Under the pieces are notes generated by a model. That model ran no database searches, was not told the origin of the DNA, and saw only the letters and a program-made list of their open reading frames with translations. DNA of 33,244 nucleotides from a bacterium. Lineage in GTDB: Bacteria > Electryoneota > RPQS01. The stretch spans positions 1 through 33,244 of the forward strand of contig JADKHW010000010.1 of NCBI GenBank assembly GCA_016721565.1, read 5' to 3'. Made by a program: the position numbers and the translations under genes. Shown one piece after another: positions 9,042 to 17,008 of the stretch (position 1 is its first letter; each line of letters starts with the position of its first letter).

Positions 9042-10243
9042 TGCCAGATCAAAGCCATCTCTATGAAGCGCTGAAGCACGTCGTCGGCTACATCTATCCG
9101 AACGACATCGAGGCGCATTGGAGTATTCTGATTGTATTGTATCCGTATCTGACTGGATTGGTTGCGGGTGCGTTTATTTTGGCCTCGCTCGAACGCGTCT
9201 TCAATGTCCGCGAAGTTCGGCCCACCTATCGGCTTGCGTTGCTGACGGCGTTGGCGTTCATGCTAATTGCGCCGTTGCCGTTGCTTTCGCATTTGGCCAA
9301 GCCGCTCAGATTTTGGGAGATCCTCGTCACGCCGCACTTGACCTCCGCGATGGCGATGTTTGGCTTTGTTTACATGTGGTATTTGATGGTCGTGCTGCTG
9401 CTCGAAATCTGGTTTGACTATCGGCGCGATTTCGTCGTCTGGTCACGTGAATCGAAAGGGTTCAAGAAATTCCTCTACAGCGTCTTGACGTTAGGAGTTA
9501 CTGACATATCCGAAAAAGCTATCCGCTTCGATGAAGCCGCCGTGAAAACGATTACGATTATCGGTATTCCTTCGGCCTTTTTGTTGCATGGCTATGTCGG
9601 ATTCATTTTTGGTTCCATCAAAGCAAATCCGTGGTGGTCGAGCGTCTTGATGCCTGTCATCTTTTTGTTCTCGGCCATTGTCTCGGGTATTGCGCTCGTG
9701 ATGCTGATATATCTGCTGTCCAACAAGATTCCGCCGCGTCAAGCAGAACATGGAGTGTCTTGATACTTTGGCGCGCTACTTGATGTACGTCTTCATTATT
9801 GACTTCGCTCTCGAAGGTCTGGACGTTATTCAGAGAACCTACACGGCGGAAGAATCTTTTGATATTATCTACGCGCTCGTGCACGGGCACTTGTTTGAAA
9901 CGCACATTATCTTCCAGTTGATTCTTGGAACGCTCATTCCGATTGCGCTCATTGGTTGGATTCAACTAAAGCAAGTTCCCGCCAATGTGCGCGTCAGCAT
10001 TTACGCTGTGTGCGGTGTGCTGACTTTGATTGAATCTTCTTCATGCGTTGGAACGTCGTGATCGGCGGCCAGCTCTTCAGTAAGAGTTTGCGCGGTTTCA
10101 CAACCTATAAAGTCGGGCTTGTCGGCTGGGAGGGCGGATTGATGGCCCTCGGACAAGCCATGCTTCCCATATTGATTCTTGCATTCTTAATCAAATTCCT
10201 GCCGCCGTGGCAGGAACACCCCACGTCCGACCGCGCTCATTGA
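9041..10243 (+). CDS. nrfD: NrfD/HybB-type integral membrane subunit, frameshifted
   Basis: This polytopic quinone-interacting subunit connects the menaquinone pool to the periplasmic Fe-S protein. At about 400 codons and some ten hydrophobic segments, it has normal family size. The N-terminal part includes AHWSILIVLYPYLTGLVAGA, typical of the NrfD start; the C-terminal part has MRWNVVIGGQLFSKS, the conserved helix-8/9 signature of NrfD/HybB/DsrP proteins. Two frame changes, near 9745-9765 and near 10035, split it into three pieces (9041-9763, 9750-10061, 10043-10243); protein-level continuity across them is good. An AGGAGG-like site at 9027-9031 precedes the ATG. It overlaps the Fe-S gene, so the two are translationally coupled. 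Confidence 0.88.
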
Positions 10244-10295
10244 ATTTGAATCTCGCTTCGCGCGGGTGTACGAAAACCATTTCCAGGAGGTTCTT

Positions 10296-10559
10296 ATGGA
10301 GCAGCCGGTATTTTCGTGGCGCAGTTTCGATCGCATGTCGCAGGTCTTGCAATCTGTCGGCTATGTTGTGATTGTGTTTGGAACGATCGCGGGTTTGTTG
10401 ATTGCAACGATGGGAGAGTCGCTCGTTCGCTTGGCTGGAATTTTCACGGTCGCATTGAGCATTCTGCTTGGTTTATACCATGTCAGTTTCTCAATGCTGA
10501 TGGCCGCGATGCATAACATGATTCGCAGGCTGGACGGCGAGAAGACACAAGAAGAATAG
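10296..10559 (+). CDS. Small two-helix membrane protein of the redox operon
   Basis: It has 87 residues from ATG 10296, preceded by CAGGAGG; an upstream in-frame start lacks such a site. Two membrane helices are visible (GYVVIVFGTIAGLLIATMG and LAGIFTVALSILLGLYHVSF), followed by an amphipathic charged tail. I know no family name. It follows the NrfD gene by 52 bases and ends just before a CCCACTT/AAGTGGG hairpin and repeat copy 2, so it is the last gene of the operon and may stabilise or tune the NrfD complex (inference). Confidence 0.7.
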   Translation: MEQPVFSWRSFDRMSQVLQSVGYVVIVFGTIAGLLIATMGESLVRLAGIFTVALSILLGLYHVSFSMLMAAMHNMIRRLDGEKTQEE

Positions 10560-10612
10560 CCCCCACTTGAAAAGTGGGCAACGTTGCGCTACGCTTGGGC
10601 TTTGGATTTGGT

Positions 10613-10644
10613 GCGGCGGCTTGAAAGAGTCGCCGCGTTTTTTT
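10613..10644 (+). terminator. Rho-independent terminator within repeat copy 2
   Basis: It is identical to the hairpin at 6891-6914 and is followed by seven T. It ends the cytochrome/Fe-S/NrfD transcript. Confidence 0.85.
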
Positions 10645-10802
10645 GGGGGGATTTTGGAGAGGCGAGGAGGGGTTGTAAGGGGTTGTTTTTGCGTAAAACG
10701 CTAATAATTGACAAAACAGGAGTTGAGGATAAACAAGAGGTTAATTTTCGAGGGTGCACCTTTTTTCACGAACCGCTATCCTGCTGTTATTTTGATACCC
10801 CT

Positions 10803-10831
10803 AATATACAACATTTTGAACGTCTGGGCAA
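10803..10831 (-). promoter_or_regulatory. Reverse-strand promoter in repeat copy 2
   Basis: Read leftward: TTGCCC (10831-10826), 17 bases, TATATT (10808-10803). This is the counterpart of 7081-7109; the spacer differs at several positions but its length and the -10 are unchanged. RNA would run left into the 3' end of the redox operon. Confidence 0.45.
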
Positions 10832-10894
10832 GTGTTATTTTCATTTTATTGAACTTAACAAACTCTTGATATGGTTTGAGTTGGGTTAAAAGTG

Positions 10895-11040
10895 TGGGTT
10901 TGGGGAGGCAGACCCCCATCCCCGGCCCTTCCCCCGTGAACGGAGGAAGGGGGTCGGAAGCTACAGCTCGGAAGGCAGACCAAGGTCTGCCACTACGGAT
11001 GCGGAAAATAACACTTGCGGAATTGCGGGGGTGGGTGTAG
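10895..11040. repeat. Island of short dispersed palindromic repeats
   Basis: It contains a CCCTTCCCCC...GGAAGGGGG inverted repeat (10927-10953) and the 8-bp palindrome GGCAGACCAAGGTCTGCC (10974-10991) followed by ACTACGG. Related palindromes with an AA or similar centre recur at 13008-13028 and 13231-13248. No gene is seen. This lies between the redox operon repeat and the secreted-protein gene. Confidence 0.6.
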
Positions 11041-11048
11041 ATTGTGGT

Positions 11049-13085
11049 ATGAAGTGTGATTTTCTTCAGGCGCGAATTCTATCTGTATTCAATCTTTTGA
11101 AGCGGGTGGGGTTCGCGGTTTTGTTGGTGGGGAATGCGTATGCCCAGCCGCATGCGCCGATTGAATGGGGAACTCCGCGCTGGGCGAACCTTGCCGGCTG
11201 GCCCGGGCTGCCTCGGATCCAGACATTGCGGGTGATTCCGATGGGAGACACGCTGTTATTCACGGCCTTGCATGCGGCCCCGAATGAAGTCTATGATACG
11301 CTTCTGGTTTGCTCCAGCTTTGACAACGGGCAGACGTTCACGCCGTGGATTCCCATTACCGATGGAAACACGGCGGTATATGGCATTTGGACGGGCTCCG
11401 CCGGCAGATTCTATTGCTTCGTAAACAAGGATATTCCATTGCCGTGGGTGGGCTGGGTCATTTTGAGTGAGGACGGCGGTCTGACGTGGAGCGCGCCCCG
11501 CGCATATCGTGAAAATCGTCTCTACATGGGCGGTTTTGCATCGGGCCATGACGTCATGGTGAGGTACGTAAACTACGAACACAATGACCTGCAAACCAGA
11601 ACGATCTTCAGCTCGGACGGCGGCGACACGTGGTCCCTCCCAATCGTGACACAGCGGACTTCATTCTGATGGACTTGCACCAATCCATTGCCTTCACAAA
11701 ACCAAACGACTGCTGATTGACCAGCCGGCGCCGTCGCGACATGACCGCCAGATGTATGTCGCAACGGGGGACAGCACGGGGCAGAACTGGACGCCGTTTG
11801 AGGTCTTGCCATGCGGATATTACGATCACTGGATGTGCAATGATCGCATGGAAATTTTGGGGGACACGGCGAGCGAGGCAGCAGGCATATTGGGGGCATT
11901 TAGCGATGGCTCTCTTGGAATCTATGGCCCATATTCTTTCGGACCAGCGATGCCGGAGCAGGGTGGGAAAGCTGTTTTCCGATGACGGAGGATCCCTAGT
12001 AATCCCGTCGCCCGGCACGAATGTCACACTGAACATCGGCGTAGAAGCTTTCGGTTAGTGGGTGGGAACACATCTCACCCGCGTGGGGCAATTGGGTGAT
12101 GACACGGTTCAGCGCCAACCACGGCAAGAACTGGTATCCGCTGCAAGCCATCGTGGACAGCGTCCTTCTTTTATCGCACCTGAACGGTCAGATCCGGGGC
12201 AACCGGATAGACGTCTATTGGGATCAAGGGTGTTATGTCCAATATCCGACTGACTATCGGATGGTCTCGGGGACGATCACGCCGGACACCATCTATCCGG
12301 TAGTCCAAACGATTATCGTGCCGCCGGATACGGCGGGTGTTGGCAGTCAGCAGTTATTCACTATCAATGCAAGCGACAATGATACGTTGTCCGAGGTACG
12401 GCTGTTCATCGAAGATTTGGAGGGCAATACATGGAGTCGCTTACTTCGTCACGTCGGCGGCGATATTTATGACACGACGTGGACGGTGCCGGATACGGGC
12501 TATTACTCGTATTGGTTTTGAAGCGGAAGACTGGTGGAGCAGGTGACGGGATTGCCTGACAGCGGGAGCTTTCACTTTGTCACTGATGGCTGGAGTGATG
12601 TCTCAGGGCACGGCACATCCCCTGAGTTTTTTGCACTTGCTGTGTATCCCAATCCGTTCAACTCAACTCTTTCTATCTCGTTGGATGTGCCTTTGCATCA
12701 GGAAGTAACACTCTCGCTATATGATTTGTTGGGGAGAGAGGTGGATGTGATTTATCGGGGGAGGCTTTCTTCGCAAACGATTTCTTATGTTGCGCCTGCG
12801 GGGCTTTCGAGTGGGGTTTATTTTTTGAGGGCGAGTGCGGGAGCAATCTGTTTTGGGGAAAGTTGTTTTGTTGAAATAGCGGAAGGCGGAAGCACCCCCC
12901 CTAACCCCCCCGCGAGCAGGGGGGAATCGGAAGCGGAGGGGTCCTTCATCCCTACGGGACATGCTTCGTTCAGGATGACAATGTTGTTCAAAATCTCGGT
13001 GGGCGGGGCAGGTGAAGACACCTGCCGCCGCGACGTTAGAAAGGGTTACCTCCTTTTACGAGATCCTTCCAGGATGACAAGGTGA
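11049..13085 (+). CDS. Secreted Asp-box (BNR-like) protein with C-terminal sorting-like domain, frameshifted
   Basis: ATG 11049 begins a signal peptide ending near NAYA/QP. The first half holds Asp-box (sialidase/BNR) repeats: SFDNGQTFTPW, SEDGGLTWSAP and SSDGGDTWSLP, and a later DDGGSLV; these form beta-propeller blades in secreted proteins and do not by themselves show sialidase activity. A region near 12250-12520 resembles an Ig-like domain (FTINASDNDTLSEVRLFIED). The end carries YPNPFNSTLSISLD and VTLSLYDLLGREV, the type-A sorting-like domain of FCB proteins. At least four frame changes occur between 11640 and 12540. After about 12885 the open frame runs into dispersed repeat DNA and stops only at 13085, so the natural stop has probably been lost or displaced. 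Confidence 0.72.
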
Positions 13086-13260
13086 TTTTACGTTGATGAA
13101 TGCGCTGGACATTTGTGGGGTGCTTGGCGAGATCCTTCCAGGATGACATGGTGATTTACATTGTGCATTGCGCTTGGAGATTCTCGTGGTGCTTGAATGG
13201 ATCCTTACAGAGGATGACAGAAAGAGAAACGGCGGGTCAAGACCCGCCACTACATTTTTT
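12885..13260. repeat. Dispersed and tandem repeat island
   Basis: It starts with a C-rich/G-rich inverted element (12896-12926, CCCCCC...GGGGGG). Then come a CAGGATGAC copy near 12971, palindromes GGCAGGTGAAGACACCTGCC (13008-13027) and GGCGGGTCAAGACCCGCC (13231-13248), and three units with AGATCCTTCCAGGATGAC or a variant at 13061, 13130 and 13199, spaced exactly 69 bases apart; units one and two are similar along most of their length. Similar noncoding repeats are common in environmental genomes and are often mis-annotated as short proteins. Confidence 0.7.
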
Positions 13261-13274
13261 TGGCATGCTTGAAT

Positions 13275-13308
13275 AATAAAAGAGACCGCTTGCGCGGTCT
13301 CTTTTATT
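13275..13308. terminator. Bidirectional terminator between convergent genes
   Basis: A 15-bp perfect stem (13275-13289 with 13294-13308) centred on GAGACCGC/GCGGTCTC has a TTGC loop and A/T-rich flanks giving a U run on both strands. It serves the secreted-protein gene from the left and lptF from the right; the lptF stop codon (13308-13310) touches its edge. Confidence 0.85.
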
Positions 13309-14443
13309 TATCCGAATAGGCCTTGGCCGGATCTTCGTTGGCGCCACCATAGGTAGAGTGCGACTATTGCGAAGAGGACGTTGGGCGCCCACATTGCTGA
13401 GGCGGAGTGACTGTGCCGCGATCGGCTAAATCTTCACCGGCGATTAGGAAGACCCAATAGATTAAGAAGAAGGCCATGCTGTAGCCTGCGGAGACGCCGA
13501 TACCTGATCTGCGTACCATTTGACCTAAGAGTCCGCCGAGAGCGGCGAAGATTAAGCACGCTGCGGGGATGGAAAATTTTTTGTGAATCTCCACCCACAA
13601 GCGCGAAATGTTTTTGGCGTTCTTCGCTGCGTCGTTGGCCTTGTAGTTCTCGATGCGCTGCATTAATTGCGAGACATCCATTTCGCGGTCGCCGCGCCAA
13701 TCGGTGCTGGTGCGTCTGAGCGACATATCGGGAGCGTGAATGCGGAAGATGGCGCTCTGGAAGGCGATGCGGTGATGCTCGCCGGGGCGTGCACGATCTG
13801 AGCGTAATATCTCGCCGTCGTTTAGTGTGAACTCGAAACCTTCAAACCACTCTTCGTATTTCAATTTGCCGCGATCCGCAATCACCGTTCCGCCGAAACG
13901 CGGGTCGTCATCTTCGTAAACCACGACGTTGTGAATTTCAGATGTCTCATTATCCACTTTTTGTGCATAGAGCACATGGCCGGGAATATCGGATAGAAAT
14001 ACACCGGGTTCCAAAATCATCGCGGGCTTTAGACGTTTGATGTCTGTTTGAAGTTGACGCGAGCGATAGTTGAGATCGGGCAGGACGTTGTTATTGAAAT
14101 AGGCCAAGCCAACCGCTGAAATCAAACCGAACAAAATTGCGGGCAAGATCATCTGCCACGGGCCAACACCAGACGAGCGTAAGGCGGTGACTTCATTATC
14201 TGAGGACAATCTTCCATAGGCCGAGAGAACTGCGACCAGCACGGCCATCGGCACGGCGAGAGCGATCATCCACGCCAAGTTCAGCGCGAAGAACTCGACG
14301 ACCGTCATAACCGGAAGCCCCTTGCCCACAATTCGGCCCAGCATGGTGAAGACCAGATTCAGGACAAACAGGAATACGATCAGCGACAGGCTGAAGATGA
14401 AGGGCGGGATAAACTCCCGGGTCAGGTAGCGGAAGAGAGTCAT
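13308..14443 (-). CDS. LptF/LptG-family lipopolysaccharide export permease, one frameshift
   Basis: This YjgP/YjgQ-family inner-membrane subunit of the LptBFGC transporter moves lipopolysaccharide towards the outer membrane. The N-terminal part MTLFRYLTREFIPPF is typical of the family. Three helices follow, then the DNEVTALRSSGVGPW cytoplasmic coupling segment, then a periplasmic jellyroll-like region (residues about 130-260). After that come C-terminal helices with KKFSIPAACLIFAALGGLLG, and GIGVSAGYSMAFFLIYWVFL. The frame changes near 13400; in the new frame the last helix reads MWAPNVLFAIVALYLWW and the gene ends at 13308, giving about 378 residues. With the second homologue at 19409 it likely forms the F/G pair; which is F and which G cannot be settled from sequence alone. 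Confidence 0.88.
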
Positions 14444-14503
14444 TTGGGGGCGGAATTTGTTCGCAAGTTAATAAAATTGAAGAACATTTCCCACAACCCC
14501 CGC

Positions 14504-14532
14504 TTGCTTTTTTCCCATAAATCGGATATACT
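14504..14532 (+). promoter_or_regulatory. Promoter of the tRNA-Ser(UGA) gene
   Basis: TTGCTT (14504-14509), 17 bases, TATACT (14527-14532); transcription would start near 14539, about 25 bases before the tRNA. The leader contains CCTCCGCCCGGAGG, an inverted repeat whose right half is the first part of the tRNA acceptor strand. Confidence 0.6.
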
Positions 14533-14563
14533 TGCTGATTCGGGGACGGATTGCCCTCCGCCC

Positions 14564-14646
14564 GGAGGACTAGTCTAATTGGTAAGGCAACGGTCTTGAA
14601 AACCGTCGGGCGAAAGCCTTTGGGAGTTCGAGTCTCCCGTCCTCCG
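14564..14646 (+). tRNA. tRNA-Ser(UGA)
   Basis: The acceptor stem GGAGGAC pairs with GTCCTCC, discriminator G. The D arm is GTCT/AGGC. The anticodon stem ACGGT/ACCGT has loop CTTGAAA with anticodon TGA at 14597-14599. A long variable arm (GGGC GAAA GCCT) is typical of serine tRNA. The T arm is GGGAG TTCGAGT CTCCC. The 3' CCA is not encoded; CAAG follows. Confidence 0.93.
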
Positions 14647-14679
14647 CAAGTATTATAGAAACAGCATTTTGGGGTTCCT

Positions 14680-15193
14680 ATGCGGAAGGTCGTGCTGTTT
14701 GCGGCCTCCAGTCTGGATGGCTTTATTGCCAGACCTGACGGAGCTATTGACTGGCTCTTTCAGGATGGCGACTACGGCTTTTCAGAGTTCATGGAGACCG
14801 TCGATTCTGTCGTGCTGGGTCGCAAGACCTACGAGGTTGCCAAGGCACTGGGAGACGACTCCCTGACGGAAGGCGAGCATTGGATTGTCAGCCGGACACC
14901 TGAGGAAGCATGCCGGAGGCACGGCGCGCTTTGGGAATTTAGATCAGGTTGGCGATTGGCTAAGATCCTCGGAGTCCGAAAAGGCGGTTTGGCTGATTGG
15001 CGGAGGTGAATTGACTGCGGCGTTTTTGGATCGCGGCTGGCTAAACGAAATCGTGCTGGCGATTCATCCGCGACTACTTGGGCAAGGGATTCCGGTTAGT
15101 CCGGATCTGCTGAACGACGCTGTGCTGACCTACCGCAAGCACAAAGTCTTTGACAACGGATTAATACAAGTTTGGTATGACGTGGTTTCCTGA
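14680..15193 (+). CDS. Dihydrofolate reductase / RibD C-terminal-like protein, one frameshift
   Basis: It resembles the YyaP/YwjB group of the DHFR-like (RibD_C) fold, NAD(P)H-binding proteins whose substrates are mostly unknown. The start MRKVVLFAASSLDGFIARPD matches the family opening with SxDGxIA. VDSVVLGRKTYE is the cofactor-side helix motif, and AVWLIGGGELTAAFL the glycine-rich nucleotide loop. HPRLLGQGIPV is the usual late motif. One frame change near 14905-14940 joins the two halves; total about 170 residues is normal. It lies alone between two serine tRNA genes, on the same strand. Single-gene context gives no pathway, and a true folate enzyme is unlikely. Confidence 0.85.
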
Positions 15194-15211
15194 AGCCACC
15201 AAAGAATTTCA

Positions 15212-15298
<87 letters not shown>

Positions 15299-15391
15299 CA
15301 AAGATTGGTAATGTATTCGTGGGTTCTCTTTCTCTGGCGCGCAATTGGTTCGCTTAATCATTCCCATGAAAGATTTGCTTAAGGGGAAATC

Positions 15392-15844
15392 ATGCAAAAA
15401 GCACATTACTCAATTCTGATTAACGCACCTCGCGTGCGCGTCTGGCAAAAATTGTTTGACGACGCCTCGTATCGAATTTGGACAGAGCCTTTTGCAAGCG
15501 GCTGTCATTTTCAAGGCAGTTGGAATAAAGGCAGCAAAATACTCTTTCTTGCGCCCGGAGAAGATGGAAAACTCGGCGGGATGGTCAGCCGCATCGCCGA
15601 GAACAAGCCCAACGAGTTCATGTCCATTGAACATCTCGGCATCGTTGCCGAGGGAGTTGAAGATACCACCAGCGAAGCCGCAAAGAAGTGGGCGCCCTCA
15701 TTCGAGAACTACACTCTGAAAGACCGTGACGGCGCGACCGAACTGCTAATAGAGATGGATATCGAAGACTCCTATGCTGAATTTTTCGACGAAATGTGGC
15801 CCAAAGCTCTCCAGAAATTGAAAGAAATTTCGGAGGCGAAGTGA
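15392..15844 (+). CDS. SRPBCC / START-like domain protein
   Basis: An intact protein of 150 residues. The opening MQKAHYSILINAPRVRVWQK and DDASYRIWTEPFASGC are typical of AHSA1/SRPBCC proteins, which form a helix-grip fold around a hydrophobic pocket. The central SKILFLAPGEDGKLGGMVSR and the end EFFDEMWPKALQKLKEI also fit. The ligand is unknown; relatives act as stress or lipid-binding proteins. AAGGGG lies upstream of the ATG. The TGA overlaps the ATG of the following small protein by one base (TGATG). Confidence 0.85.
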   Translation: MQKAHYSILINAPRVRVWQKLFDDASYRIWTEPFASGCHFQGSWNKGSKILFLAPGEDGKLGGMVSRIAENKPNEFMSIEHLGIVAEGVEDTTSEAAKKWAPSFENYTLKDRDGATELLIEMDIEDSYAEFFDEMWPKALQKLKEISEAK

Positions 15845-16032
15845 TGATCGAAAAGGTCGTGCGGAAATTCGATTTGGATACCTTTGACGAGAAAGAGGAA
15901 AATCTCAAATTTTGGCTTAGCAAAAGTCCGGAAGAGAGAATTTCCGCTGTTGAACAACTAAGAGTGCAACACTATGGATCTGAGACAAGACTTCAAAGAT
16001 TTGTTAGAGTTGTTCAACTCGAACAAAGTTGA
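15844..16032 (+). CDS. Small protein paired with a nucleotidyltransferase
   Basis: It has 62 residues, with no family name I can give with certainty. The body is charged and helical: FDLDTFDEKEENLKFWLSKS, then PEERISAVEQLRVQHYG and ETRLQRFVRVVQLEQS. Small proteins of this pattern (W/WL.KSPEER...LR..YG...RLQR) are often found directly before AbiEii/DUF6036-type nucleotidyltransferases, a pairing that recalls toxin-antitoxin modules; this is from memory of the arrangement, not a database result. Its last 59 bases overlap the start of the nucleotidyltransferase in another frame. The start overlaps the SRPBCC stop. Confidence 0.7.
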   Translation: MIEKVVRKFDLDTFDEKEENLKFWLSKSPEERISAVEQLRVQHYGSETRLQRFVRVVQLEQS

Positions 16033-16424
16033 TTTTATGATCGTCGGAGCGTATGCGCTTGCATTCTATGGGGCGCCGCGTCTGACTGGTGATATGGATA
16101 TTTGGGTCCGGCCAAGCAATGAGAATGCTGAACGCGTCTTGAAATCACTCGATGAGTTTGGCTTTCCGTTGGATGACCTTTCTACAGCAGATTTTGTTAC
16201 CCTCGAAAAATCGTTCAACTTGGTTTTCCACCGGGTCGCATTGATCTTTTGACGACGCTTTCAGGTCTGTCATGGGACGAAGCTGTCAATTATCGCGTTG
16301 CCGCAGATTATTACGGCACTCCGTGGCCTATATTGGCAAAGAGCAGTATCGGATAAATAAGAAAGCAAGTGGTCGCCCACAGGATATCGCCGACATTGCA
16401 TCGCTCAAGAAGCTTGATAAGTAG
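15974..16424 (+). CDS. AbiEii/DUF6036-like nucleotidyltransferase, frameshifted
   Basis: The protein has about 150 residues. The nucleotidyltransferase core is seen as DFMIVGAYALAFYGAPRLTG followed by DMDIWV: the G-A-x-A-L loop and DxD metal-binding pair of the pol-beta-like fold, as in AbiEii, MenT and DUF6036 proteins. After a frame change near 16220 the text continues PPGRIDLLTTLSGLSWDEA. After another near 16330 it reads VAYIGKEQYRINKKASGRPQ, DIADIASLKKLDK and stops at 16422-16424. Family members modify tRNA or proteins, or act as toxins; the target here is unknown. The ATG lies inside the preceding small gene. Confidence 0.75.
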
Positions 16425-16425
16425 C

Positions 16426-16521
16426 TCGTTCTTTCTTGGCAGAGATCAGTTTGTTGCCAATAAGCGCGCCACTGGGCGAAAGAAAGACCTTGCAGACTTA
16501 GAAGCTTTGGGGGAATTGTAG
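16426..16521 (+). pseudogene. C-terminal remnant of a second nucleotidyltransferase
   Basis: Starting two bases after the previous stop, the forward frame reads SFFLGRDQFVANKRATGRKK then DLADLEALGEL and a TAG at 16519-16521. It is the same C-terminal motif (IGK/LGR-xQ-x-x-NK-A-GR-x-D-x-AD) as the end of the preceding protein, but with different residues. No core domain for it is present. It is best read as the tail of a paralogue left by recombination or replacement. Confidence 0.6.
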
Positions 16522-16551
16522 TCATCGTAACGAATCAGAGCGATTTTATCC

Positions 16552-16899
16552 TTGACCAAACTCCTTCTGCATCTTGAAGGCTTCGCAGTCTTTGTTTTCA
16601 GCCTGCTGGCCTATTCCGAACTTGGTTACTCGTGGTCGCAATTTGCATTGCTGTTCTTGGCTCCTGACTTGCTGATGCTGGGATACTTGATCAATAAGCG
16701 TGTCGGATCGGTTTGTTACAATTTAGTCCATACCTATGTTGTCGCGCTGTGGATTGTTGCAATGGGCGTTTACGCAGGCAACAGTTTTGTACTTGGCCTT
16801 GGAGTTATTGTCTGTGCGCACATCGGCTTTGATCGCATGATCGGTTTCGGCTTGAAATACCCGACTGACTTCAAGGATACGCATCTACAAAGAGTATGA
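16552..16899 (+). CDS. DUF4260 family membrane protein
   Basis: It has 115 residues from TTG 16552 with four hydrophobic segments. LLLHLEGFAVFVFSLLAYSE, FLAPDLLMLGYLINKRVG and CYNLVHTYVVAL match the conserved pattern of DUF4260 (E in helix 1, APDL.MLGY, YN.VHTY). The end GLKYPTDFKDTHLQRV is also typical. Function unknown. No good ribosome binding site is visible, and the start is uncertain because the sequence just upstream is remnant DNA. Single gene, same direction as its neighbours. Confidence 0.8.
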   Translation: MTKLLLHLEGFAVFVFSLLAYSELGYSWSQFALLFLAPDLLMLGYLINKRVGSVCYNLVHTYVVALWIVAMGVYAGNSFVLGLGVIVCAHIGFDRMIGFGLKYPTDFKDTHLQRV

Positions 16900-16951
16900 T
16901 AACAGTTCGAAAAACTTTGATGCCGCGAACTGATAGCTCAACTTCGTTTAC

Positions 16952-16990
16952 AAATCCCCTTTTGTCCTCGCAGGAACAGGGGATTTTTGT
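16952..16990 (+). terminator. Rho-independent terminator after the DUF4260 gene
   Basis: AAATCCCC (16952-16959) pairs with GGGGATTT (16979-16986), with an inner partial stem TGTCCT/AGGAACA, followed by TTGTTATT. It separates the accessory cluster from the PEGA/gltX operon. Confidence 0.7.
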
Positions 16991-17008
16991 TATTAAATCG
17001 GAAGTATC

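Larger units (their letters stand above)
10612..10894. repeat. 283-bp direct repeat, copy 2
   Basis: It is the direct, gap-free counterpart of 6890-7172, about 89% identical. It lies 52 bases after the last gene of the redox operon and carries the same terminator at its left end and the same reverse-strand promoter position. To its right begins an island of different, short dispersed repeats. Confidence 0.9.

Noticed and set aside
13060..13205. Possible short CRISPR array from the 69-base periodic units
   Set aside because: Only three units, the similarity extends through the 'spacers' of the first two, and no cas genes are present. It is a tandem/dispersed repeat.
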